A stretch of 5,737 nt of DNA from Thermoleophilia bacterium (lineage in GTDB: Bacteria; Actinomycetota; Thermoleophilia; Gaiellales; Gaiellaceae), in assembly GCA_025927435.1 (NCBI GenBank), contig JAICLM010000141.1:1-5737 (forward strand). Reading direction: 5' to 3'. The translations under genes were made by a program, and so were the position numbers. Positions 1 through 5,587 of the stretch are shown here, piece after piece (the first letter of the stretch is position 1; each line of letters opens with the position of its first letter). The notes beneath the pieces are model-generated. The model did not search any database, was not told the origin of the DNA, and saw only the letters and a program-made list of their open reading frames with translations.

Positions 1-186
1 GCGCGGGACGAGTATCTCGCCTCGCTCGACGCCGACGACGGGCTCGCGGTCTTGCTGATCTCGAGCGACGAGATCCTCGCCGCCGCGAGCGCACGCCGGC
101 CCCCGGTCCCCCACTGCGAGCGTTGCGGCGCCCGGCTCTCGCGCAAGCGACACCGGTGCAGCCGCTGCGGTCTTCGTCACATGTGA
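1..186 (+). CDS. C-terminal end of an unrecognised protein with a terminal zinc ribbon (5' end outside window)
   Basis: The frame is open from base 1 and stops at TGA 184-186, giving the last 61 residues of a protein whose start lies outside the window. The first 35 or so visible residues are acidic and alanine/leucine-rich (DADDGLAVLLIS is one stretch), as in a small folded domain, and I do not recognise them. The last 25 residues form a compact treble-clef or rubredoxin-like zinc ribbon: CERC, then nine residues, then CSRC, followed by GLRHM at the very end. The four cysteines are spaced as in structural zinc ribbons that bind nucleic acid or protein partners. It is the only + strand gene here and faces the ccm-type operon tail to tail, so no functional link to that operon is implied. 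The reading frame and zinc ribbon are clear; function is unknown. Confidence 0.7.
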   Translation, partial: ARDEYLASLDADDGLAVLLISSDEILAAASARRPPVPHCERCGARLSRKRHRCSRCGLRHM

Positions 187-207
187 GGGCTGCGAACGCC
201 GCTCACA
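182..207. terminator. Hairpin between convergent genes, possible bidirectional terminator
   Basis: TGTGAG (182-187) pairs with CTCACA (202-207), and GGC (188-190) pairs with GCC (198-200). This leaves a 7-base loop and one bulged G at 201: nine base pairs in all. It spans the whole gap between the two convergent genes and includes both of their TGA stop codons. There is no run of T after it on either strand, so it is not a classical intrinsic terminator; high-GC bacteria often use hairpins without a U tract. The termination role is inferred from position. Confidence 0.4.
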
Positions 208-574
208 CGTACCGGTGCTGATCACGCCAGGTGCGCCACATGGCGAGGCCGCAGAGCGCCAGGATCGCGACGAAGGCGAGGACCTCGTAACCGACGGCGC
301 CGCCGTACCAGTAGAGACCGACGTCCGCGACGGCCACTGCCGCCGCGCCGTAGAACACCCACTGCGCGCGGGAGGACCACATCGAGATGCCCTCTCGCTG
401 CTCGCGCCAGGTGAGGAAGATGAAGTACGCGATCGCGAGGATGAAGGCGACGCGCGCGAGGATGTAGAGCGCGTTCAGCGTCCGCTCGAGCTGAAAGACG
501 ACGACCAGGCCCGCGATCGCGGCGAGGATCAGCAGACCGCGGACGAACGGGTTCATGCGAGAGAAGAAGCTCAT
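203..574 (-). CDS. Small four-helix membrane protein, function unknown
   Basis: This 123-residue protein starts at ATG 574-572 (MSFFSRMNPFVRG). The frame is open further upstream, but that extension is arginine/proline-rich and is the shadow of the preceding gene. The chosen ATG overlaps the preceding stop as ATGA, which suggests translational coupling, in keeping with the lack of a clear Shine-Dalgarno sequence. Four hydrophobic segments are visible at about residues 9-28, 33-54, 72-92 and 96-116, joined by short basic or acidic loops (TWREQREG, RTWRDQHRYV). There is no signal peptide cleavage motif, no cysteine pair, and no histidine except near the C-terminus, so nothing points to catalysis or cofactor binding. 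It is the last gene of the - strand operon. I do not recognise the family. That it is a real gene rests on the membrane pattern, the coupled start and the placement. Confidence 0.75.
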   Translation of the reverse strand: MSFFSRMNPFVRGLLILAAIAGLVVVFQLERTLNALYILARVAFILAIAYFIFLTWREQREGISMWSSRAQWVFYGAAAVAVADVGLYWYGGAVGYEVLAFVAILALCGLAMWRTWRDQHRYV

Positions 575-927
575 GTCGCGGTCAAGTACGCCCGCACTGC
601 GAGCGCTCCTGCAACCAAGGTAGCGCCGGTGAACCATGCGAGCCGTCCGCGCCGCTCGGATGGCGCGTACATCCACGGCGCCAGCACGGCGAGCAGCGAC
701 AGCGTCCCGTACAGGTAGTGCAGCCTGTCGGCCGCGCGGTGGTGACTCGAGAGGAGCAGGAGCCCGAGCCCGACCTGGGCGACGAGGAGCGTCTGGGCCA
801 GTGCAAGCAGATGCGTGAGCAGGCCGCGCGGCTCCCTGCGGCGGTAGTACGTCCACGCCCCCGCCGCCGCCGCCCCAAAGGTCGCCGCGAGCACCGCGAA
901 CGCGACGGCATGGTGGACGCCGAGCAT
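571..927 (-). CDS. Small histidine-rich four-helix membrane protein, possibly heme- or metal-binding
   Basis: The 118-residue protein starts at ATG 927-925 (MLGVHHAVAF), 13 bases after the sulfatase stop. A TTG 45 bases upstream would add an arginine/proline-rich tail overlapping the sulfatase and is less likely. Four hydrophobic helices are visible at about residues 6-27, 38-60, 69-87 and 96-115. Histidines cluster near helix ends: His5 and His6 in helix 1, His39 at the start of helix 2, His62 and His63 in the following loop, and His70 at the start of helix 3 (LHYLYG). Helix 2 also holds a glutamine-rich QTLLVAQVGLG stretch. Paired histidines in a small four-helix bundle recall b-type heme proteins such as CtaA/COX15 or cytochrome b561, but I see no specific family signature; heme binding is inference. 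Its stop overlaps the next ATG (ATGA), so the two small membrane proteins are probably made together and may form a complex. Confidence 0.75.
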   Translation of the reverse strand: MLGVHHAVAFAVLAATFGAAAAGAWTYYRRREPRGLLTHLLALAQTLLVAQVGLGLLLLSSHHRAADRLHYLYGTLSLLAVLAPWMYAPSERRGRLAWFTGATLVAGALAVRAYLTAT

Positions 928-940
928 GGCTCGGCGGAGC

Positions 941-2416
941 CTAGCGCCGGGCGGCCTCGTGGCAGGACGCAACGCCGCGGCAGCGCTCCAGCGTGGCCAG
1001 CCGCGAGTGGAGTGGGGCCACCTGCTCGGCGGACAGCCTCGGATAGGTGTTCGTCAGCTCATAGGGATCCGATTCGAGGTCGTAGTACTCGCGCGTCCCG
1101 TTCGCGTACTCGACGTAGATGGAATGCGGCAGCCGCAGCGCTTCGTAGGTCGACGGATTCCCGCTGCCCGGCGCCGCAGCGTCCGGGCCGGCTGCGGCTG
1201 CCCAGTCCGGCCCATGGTGCTCGACGAGCGCCGCGTCTCGCCAGTTCGGGACAGCGTCGCCGCGGAGGAGCGGCAGAAGGCTCTTCCCGTCTACGAGCGG
1301 CGACGTGCCGGCGCGGCCGAGGCGGACGAACGTCGGATAGAGGTCGACGTTCTCGGCGACCCGGGCGACCTCCTGACCCACGCGCACACCCGGGCCGGCG
1401 ACGACGAGCGGCACTCGGATGTCCGTCTCGAAGGCCGTCAGCTTGCCCGGCATCAGCCGGTGGTCGCCGAGGTGATATCCGTTGTCCGAACTGAAGAAGA
1501 TGTAGGTGTTGTCGGCCACGCCGTCGCGCTGGAGCTGCTGCTCGAGCCTCGCGAGCAGATCGTCGACTGCTTCCACCGCCTGCGCGCGCGCGCGGTGCAC
1601 GCCGTCGATGTAGTCGATCTGCCCCGGATTCAGCAACGCGTGGTCGCGCAGCCAGGGCGGCTTGTCCGACACGTTCGCCTCGTTGAACGCCGGGGTGCGC
1701 GGCGCCCGCAGCCCCGGGAAGTCCGCAGCGTCCCGCGGCGCCGGCGTGTAGGGCGAGTGCGGCGCGAACGTGGAGACCTCGAGGAAAAACGGCTTCCCCG
1801 CTACTGCAGCGCGGTGGACGAACGCGCTCCCCTTCCGCGCAATCACGTCCGTGAGGTACGCGCGCGGGCGGGAGCCGTAGTGGACGACCCTGCCGTTCTC
1901 GTTGAGGTTGTAGTCGAACTCCGGATAGCCGTTGCCGGCCACGTCCCACTCGCTCCAGCCCGGCGGGACGTAGCGGCCCTTGCCGTCGACGCGTCGCTGC
2001 GCTGCGTACCCGTTGAGGTACTTGCCCATCAGCGCCGTCCGGTAGCCCGAGTCGTGGAGGCGCACGGCGAACGTGTCGCTCTCCTCGCCGCGCGCGTGGA
2101 AGAGCGCGAACCCCCCGTCGGGGCCGTTCGTGAAGATCCCCGTGTTGTGCGGGTAGCAGCCGGTGAAGATCGACGCGCGCGACGGGCAGCAGAGCGAGTC
2201 GGTGACGACGTAGTTCGTGAACGTCGTGCCCTCCGCCTGGAGCCGCTGGACGTGCGGCATGTACTGGACGAGGCTCCAGTCCAGGTCGTCCGTCAGGACG
2301 AAGACGATGTTCGGCCGCTGGGGCGCCGGGCGGCCGCGGGCGCTCGCGCCGGCCGCGACGGTAAGCCCGACCAGCGTCAGCAGCGCCAATGTCAAGTAGA
2401 GCGGCCTGAACCTCAT
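941..2416 (-). CDS. Exported sulfatase of the formylglycine (type I, alkaline phosphatase-like) family
   Basis: This 491-residue enzyme would hydrolyse sulfate esters outside the cytoplasm. Residues 1-27 look like a Sec signal peptide (basic MRFRP, a leucine-rich core, then an AGASA cleavage region). The fold signature starts at NIVFVLTDDLDW, where Asp43 and Asp44 would bind the calcium. CCPSR at 76-80 is the CxPSR sulfatase motif: Cys76 is the residue converted to formylglycine, and the following ASIFTG completes the signature. Other expected active-site residues are Lys132 in MGKYLNGY, His220 in FAPHSP, Asp311-Asn312 in SSDNGYHLGDH and Lys325. Blocks such as PPGW, YLTDV and APHSP resemble the N-acetylglucosamine-6-sulfatase (GNS) branch, but the substrate cannot be read from sequence. 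Two C-terminal cysteines (479, 485) could form a disulfide. Length is normal and nothing key is missing. Activity needs a formylglycine-generating enzyme, not present in this window. It lies 52 bases after the zinc-ribbon gene and is probably co-transcribed with it. Confidence 0.95.
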   Translation of the reverse strand: MRFRPLYLTLALLTLVGLTVAAGASARGRPAPQRPNIVFVLTDDLDWSLVQYMPHVQRLQAEGTTFTNYVVTDSLCCPSRASIFTGCYPHNTGIFTNGPDGGFALFHARGEESDTFAVRLHDSGYRTALMGKYLNGYAAQRRVDGKGRYVPPGWSEWDVAGNGYPEFDYNLNENGRVVHYGSRPRAYLTDVIARKGSAFVHRAAVAGKPFFLEVSTFAPHSPYTPAPRDAADFPGLRAPRTPAFNEANVSDKPPWLRDHALLNPGQIDYIDGVHRARAQAVEAVDDLLARLEQQLQRDGVADNTYIFFSSDNGYHLGDHRLMPGKLTAFETDIRVPLVVAGPGVRVGQEVARVAENVDLYPTFVRLGRAGTSPLVDGKSLLPLLRGDAVPNWRDAALVEHHGPDWAAAAGPDAAAPGSGNPSTYEALRLPHSIYVEYANGTREYYDLESDPYELTNTYPRLSAEQVAPLHSRLATLERCRGVASCHEAARR

Positions 2417-2417
2417 T

Positions 2418-2449
2418 CCCGGACCCCCAAGACTCCGACTTGGGCCGGG
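2418..2449 (-). promoter_or_regulatory. Leader hairpin covering the sulfatase ribosome binding site
   Basis: In the 52-base gap before the sulfatase, CCCGG (2449-2445) and CCCAAG (2444-2439) on the - strand pair with CTTGGG (2431-2426) and CCGGG (2422-2418). The stem has eleven pairs, a 7-base loop (TCGGAGT) and a 3-base bulge (GGT). It ends one base before the ATG. The only Shine-Dalgarno-like run, GGGGG about 7 bases from the start codon, lies in the stem, so folding should limit initiation. No T run follows, so it is a poor intrinsic terminator. It could instead attenuate translation or protect the 3' end of the upstream ccm message. The pairing is seen; the role is inferred. Confidence 0.45.
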
Positions 2450-2468
2450 ATGGTAGGCGTAATCCGCG

Positions 2469-3320
2469 CTAGTCGCTCTGGCCCGGGTCCGGCGCCGGGA
2501 CGGGAGGTGTTCCTTCGTCCGGAGGCGGGTACGGCTCCGGGACCTCCGCGGGCTGCGGCGGGTTCCCCTCGTCGGGCGGCGGATAGGGCGGGCTCGGCCC
2601 GGGTTCTTCCGGCCGGGCGGCGGCTTCGCCGCCGACGGTTCCAGCTTCGTTCGGTGTGACCATCATGGTGTCTTGTACCGGAAGGCGCGCTTTGCGAATC
2701 CTCTCGTCGGCTCCGGCGAGCCGCTCGGCGAGCTCGTCCTCGATGCGCTTCGCTTCCTGCTCGAGTTCGAGGAGTCGCTGCCGCGCCTGCCGCTCTCCGA
2801 GCTTGTCCCCCCGCCAGACGGCTTCGCCGAGCGCCTGGAGCGCCGGACCGCGCTCGACGTCGATCGCATCGAGCCGCGACCGCGTGCGCCGCCGGTTGAG
2901 CGACGCGTCGAGCTTCGTCCGCCACACCTCCGCGGCGGTTGCAGCCTGAGCGCGGCCGTCCGCCGCAAGCCGCGAGGAGTGCTGCATCCAGTCGCCTGCG
3001 TTGCGGCGGTTCGCCTCCCCGAGGGCGGCCAGCAGGATGATCGCCAGCAAGAGCATGACGACGCCCCAGGGCCAGCTTCCCGTGGCGAACAGGCCGACGG
3101 CCGCTCCGAAGGCCGCGAAACCGAGACACAGGAGGACGAAGCGCGCGGGCAACCCGAGCCAGCGCCGCTCGACGCTCTCGTGGACGACGGGCCCGGGGAC
3201 GGTCTCGACGGGCGGCCGATCGCCCGTGGCGGTTCCGCAGCGGGAGCAGAAGCGCGCGCCGGGCGCGAGCTCCTCACCGCAGTTACGGCACGCGCTGTCC
3301 GCGATCGGGGACGCGCTCAT
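2469..3320 (-). CDS. Zinc-ribbon membrane protein with coiled coil and proline-rich tail, in the ccm operon
   Basis: This 283-residue protein has four visible parts. Residues 11-28 form a zinc ribbon (CRNC...CSRC, Cys11, 14, 25 and 28) of the zinc_ribbon_2 or double-zinc-ribbon style, with the typical GEELAPGARFC spacing. Residues 60-80 and 84-102 are two membrane helices. Residues 105-210 are charged and helical, with a likely coiled coil at about 165-212 (LLELEQEAKRIEDELAERL). The tail from 230 is rich in Pro, Glu and Gly and carries PYPPPDEG twice, at 245-252 and 263-270. The start at 3320 is the only one that keeps Cys11, and it makes the gene overlap the CcmI-like gene by 38 bases. The ribbon and the coiled coil are probably both cytoplasmic, joined by a helical hairpin. 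No enzyme motif is present. Position suggests a scaffold or accessory protein for cytochrome maturation; that is inference, and I know no named family for it. Confidence 0.85.
   Translation of the reverse strand: MSASPIADSACRNCGEELAPGARFCSRCGTATGDRPPVETVPGPVVHESVERRWLGLPARFVLLCLGFAAFGAAVGLFATGSWPWGVVMLLLAIILLAALGEANRRNAGDWMQHSSRLAADGRAQAATAAEVWRTKLDASLNRRRTRSRLDAIDVERGPALQALGEAVWRGDKLGERQARQRLLELEQEAKRIEDELAERLAGADERIRKARLPVQDTMMVTPNEAGTVGGEAAARPEEPGPSPPYPPPDEGNPPQPAEVPEPYPPPDEGTPPVPAPDPGQSD
2511..2588 (-). repeat. Two-copy PYPPPDEG peptide repeat in the zinc-ribbon protein tail
   Basis: The octapeptide PYPPPDEG is encoded at 2588-2565 and again at 2534-2511, with an 18-residue period. The residues between are also Pro/Glu/Gln-rich. 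All eight residues match, yet six of the eight codons differ at the third base. The repeat is therefore conserved as peptide and not as DNA. It may be an extended linker or a binding site for a proline-recognising partner. Confidence 0.75.
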
Positions 3321-3621
3321 GGCCGGCTTGTTCCCCGGCCTCGAGCGCTCGTAACACCTCCGCAGCCCGCCTGCGCAGCGGCCCCACCTGCGCCCGGTAG
3401 TCGTCGTCCGAGACCTTTCCCGTGCGGTGGTCGAATTCGAGCTCCTTCAGCGCCGCGAGCGCGCGATCCCGCTCCTCCGCGAGCGCGAGACGCTCCCGTG
3501 CCTCCGGCGCGAGCTCGTCGAGGCGGTCGCTCGCAGGAGTTGGGTCACGCAGGAACGGGCGCGCGACGAAGACGACGGCGACGACCGCGAGCATCGCCGC
3601 CACGACCAGCGCCCACGCCAT
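3283..3621 (-). CDS. Short CcmI-like cytochrome c biogenesis protein (membrane anchor and coiled coil only)
   Basis: This 112-residue protein starts at ATG 3621-3619, one base after the ccmF stop (TGAGATG), so it is tightly coupled to ccmF; GCGGGA lies about 7 bases further upstream as a possible ribosome binding site. An upstream extension of the frame is arginine-rich and overlaps ccmF, so I reject it. Residues 3-22 form one membrane helix (ALVVAAMLAVVAVVFVARPF). After a short linker comes a charged helical region with the CcmI-type pattern ALKELEFDHRTGKVSDDDY at about 57-75, then a second helix (LRRRAAEVLRALEAGE). In Proteobacteria CcmI has two membrane helices, a leucine-zipper loop and a large TPR domain that chaperones apocytochrome c. 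Here only the first part is present, as in many non-proteobacterial systems. The last 38 bases overlap the next gene. The call rests on position and the short pattern; alternatively it is a generic membrane-anchored coiled coil. Confidence 0.75.
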   Translation of the reverse strand: MAWALVVAAMLAVVAVVFVARPFLRDPTPASDRLDELAPEARERLALAEERDRALAALKELEFDHRTGKVSDDDYRAQVGPLRRRAAEVLRALEAGEQAGHERVPDRGQRVP

Positions 3622-3622
3622 C

Positions 3623-5587
3623 TCAGATTCCCGCTGGTGCAGCGCCCGCGGCGTACCGCGCGGCGAGGCGGCGCTGCTCGACCGCGTCCGGCCACATCGC
3701 AATCAGCGCGCCGGCCACGAAGACGAAGCCGGCGACCCAGATGAGGTTGACGAGCGGCTTGACGAACACCTTGAGGTCGATGTCGGTCGTGTGCGGCCGG
3801 GCGAGCGCCGCGGTCGTGAAGACGTCACCGATCGAGCGCGGATCGTGGTAGATGGAGGCCTCGTTGTGGGTACCCTCGATGAAGTAGTCGTTCGCGCCCG
3901 GGTCGAGACGGAACCGCTGGCCGTGCCCCGTCACCGCGAGCTGGGCCCGATAGCCCGTGTAGTTCGAGCCCTTCACAGCATCGAGCGCGGTGTAGGTGAG
4001 CGTGTAGCCCGCCGCCTGCATCGACTCGCCGGGGCGCAGGATCCGCTCGCGCTGCGTCTGGTACGCGCTCGAGCCCGCGATCCCGATCGCGAGCAGGACG
4101 ACGGCGGCGTGGACGATGTAGCCCCCGTAGCGTCGCCGGTTCCGCGAGATCAGGCGCACGATCCCGCCCGCAGCGGAGCGGCCGCGCACGAACTCGAGCA
4201 CGATCGAGGCGCCGACGAACGCCGAGAACGTGTACGTGAGCAGGCCCGGCCACGAGCTGCCGAAGCCGAGCGCGAGGAGCACGACACCGGTGACGACGGC
4301 GACCGCGAACGGGATGACGAACGTCTTGCCGAGCGAGCGGAGCGACGCCCTGCGCCAGGCGACGAGCGGGCCGAGGCCCATGAGCAGCAGGAGCGGGAGT
4401 CCGAACGTATGCAGGAAGAAGTCGTAATACGGCTTCGAGACCGAGCGCGACTCGCCGCGCACGGCCTCCGACAGGATCGGGTACAGGACGCCCCAGAGGA
4501 TCGTCAGGGCGAGCGCCACGAGCAGCAGGTTGTTGTAGAGGAACGTCGCCTCGCGCGAGACGAGCGACTCGAGCTTCGTCTTCGTCCGCAGCAACGGCAG
4601 ACGCCAGCGGATCAGCATGACCGAGAGGACGACCATCAGCGCCAGGAACGCGAGGAACCAGCCTCCGATCGAGCTCTTCGAGAAGGAGTGGATCGAGGAG
4701 ATCACGCCCGAGCGGGTGAGGAACGTCCCGAAGAGCGAGAGGTTGAACGCGAGCGCGACGAGGATCATGTTCCAGACCTTCAGCATCCCGCGCTTCTCCT
4801 GGATCATCACGGAGTGGAGGAACGCGGTCGCGGCGAGCCAGGGCATGAGCGCCGCGTTCTCGACCGGGTCCCAGGCGTAGTAGCCGCCCCAGCCGATCTC
4901 GACGTACGCCCAGTGGGCGCCGACCAGCTGTCCGACGCCGAGGAACGTCCAGGCCGCGAGCGTCCAGCGGCGCGTCGCGACGATCCAGCGCTCGTCCGTG
5001 CGGCCGGAGAGAAGCGCGCCCATCGCGAAGGCGAACGGGACGGTGAGCCCCACGTAGCCGAGGTAGAGCAGCGGCGGGTGCGCGAGCATGTACGGGTTCT
5101 GCAGGCTCGGATCCATCCCGCGACCGCCGTCGGTCGGCAGCGGCTGGACGTTGAACGGGCTCGAGACGAAGCAGAGCATGAAGCTGAAGAAGACGGCGAC
5201 CAGTCCGAACACGGGCACCGTCCATGTCACGAGCTCGCGCGAGCGGCGGTTGAGCCAGACCGCGAGCCCGGCGTAGCCCGTGAGCACGAGCAGCCAGAGG
5301 AGGAGCGATCCCTCCTGGCCGCCCCAGAACGCGGAGAGTGCGTAGCCGAGCGGGAGCTTGTGGCTCGTGTGCTGCCAGACGTAGACGAACGTCATGTCGC
5401 GGCGCGCGAGCGCGACGACCAGGATGATCGCCGCGACGAGGGTCACGGGGAAGGCCGCGAGCAGCGCGTTCTGCGCCGACAGCGCGAGCCTTCGCCGCCG
5501 CTTCCACGCGGCGTACGAGCCGGCGACCAGCGCGTAGAGGACGAGGCCGAAGGCGAGGAGGAGCGCGGCACGCCCGAGCGGGGCCAT
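3623..5587 (-). CDS. ccmF: CcmF, heme lyase subunit of System I cytochrome c maturation
   Basis: CcmF receives heme from holo-CcmE and, with CcmH and CcmI, ligates it to the CxxCH motif of apocytochrome c at the outer face of the membrane. The 654 residues are close to the usual 640-660, with about 14-15 hydrophobic helices. The WWD domain that holds the heme is clear at 226-244 (WAYVEIGWGGYYAWDPVEN). The four histidines known as heme ligands in the E. coli protein have counterparts: His170 in AHPPLLYLGYVG, His258 in AFLHSV, His300 in SSIHSF and His493 in YIVHAA. Residues 84-98 (LSAFWGGQEGSLLLW) are the conserved N-terminal motif, and a periplasmic domain lies at about 512-608. Start ATG 5587-5585 overlaps the ccmE stop by one base (TGATG). 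A GTG at 5629 would overlap ccmE by 43 bases and add a non-conserved tail, so it was rejected. The protein looks intact. Confidence 0.97.
   Translation of the reverse strand: MAPLGRAALLLAFGLVLYALVAGSYAAWKRRRRLALSAQNALLAAFPVTLVAAIILVVALARRDMTFVYVWQHTSHKLPLGYALSAFWGGQEGSLLLWLLVLTGYAGLAVWLNRRSRELVTWTVPVFGLVAVFFSFMLCFVSSPFNVQPLPTDGGRGMDPSLQNPYMLAHPPLLYLGYVGLTVPFAFAMGALLSGRTDERWIVATRRWTLAAWTFLGVGQLVGAHWAYVEIGWGGYYAWDPVENAALMPWLAATAFLHSVMIQEKRGMLKVWNMILVALAFNLSLFGTFLTRSGVISSIHSFSKSSIGGWFLAFLALMVVLSVMLIRWRLPLLRTKTKLESLVSREATFLYNNLLLVALALTILWGVLYPILSEAVRGESRSVSKPYYDFFLHTFGLPLLLLMGLGPLVAWRRASLRSLGKTFVIPFAVAVVTGVVLLALGFGSSWPGLLTYTFSAFVGASIVLEFVRGRSAAGGIVRLISRNRRRYGGYIVHAAVVLLAIGIAGSSAYQTQRERILRPGESMQAAGYTLTYTALDAVKGSNYTGYRAQLAVTGHGQRFRLDPGANDYFIEGTHNEASIYHDPRSIGDVFTTAALARPHTTDIDLKVFVKPLVNLIWVAGFVFVAGALIAMWPDAVEQRRLAARYAAGAAPAGI

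Noticed and set aside
575..856. N-terminal extension of the last small membrane protein
   Set aside because: The added residues are Arg/Ala/Pro-rich and cover the preceding membrane gene in another frame. The ATGA-coupled start at 574 fits better.
2417..2468. Internal promoter for the sulfatase
   Set aside because: I see no convincing -35/-10 pair in the 52-base gap or just upstream; the region is dominated by the hairpin.
926..2659. 577-codon open frame on the + strand opposite the sulfatase
   Set aside because: It is rich in Arg, Val and Ala without recognisable motifs, and it runs across the gap and into the opposite of a second gene. The sulfatase with its catalytic residues is the real gene.
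2673..3851. 392-codon open frame on the + strand
   Set aside because: It spans the opposite strand of three different genes and its C-terminal part is Pro/Arg/Ala low complexity; it is a composition artefact.
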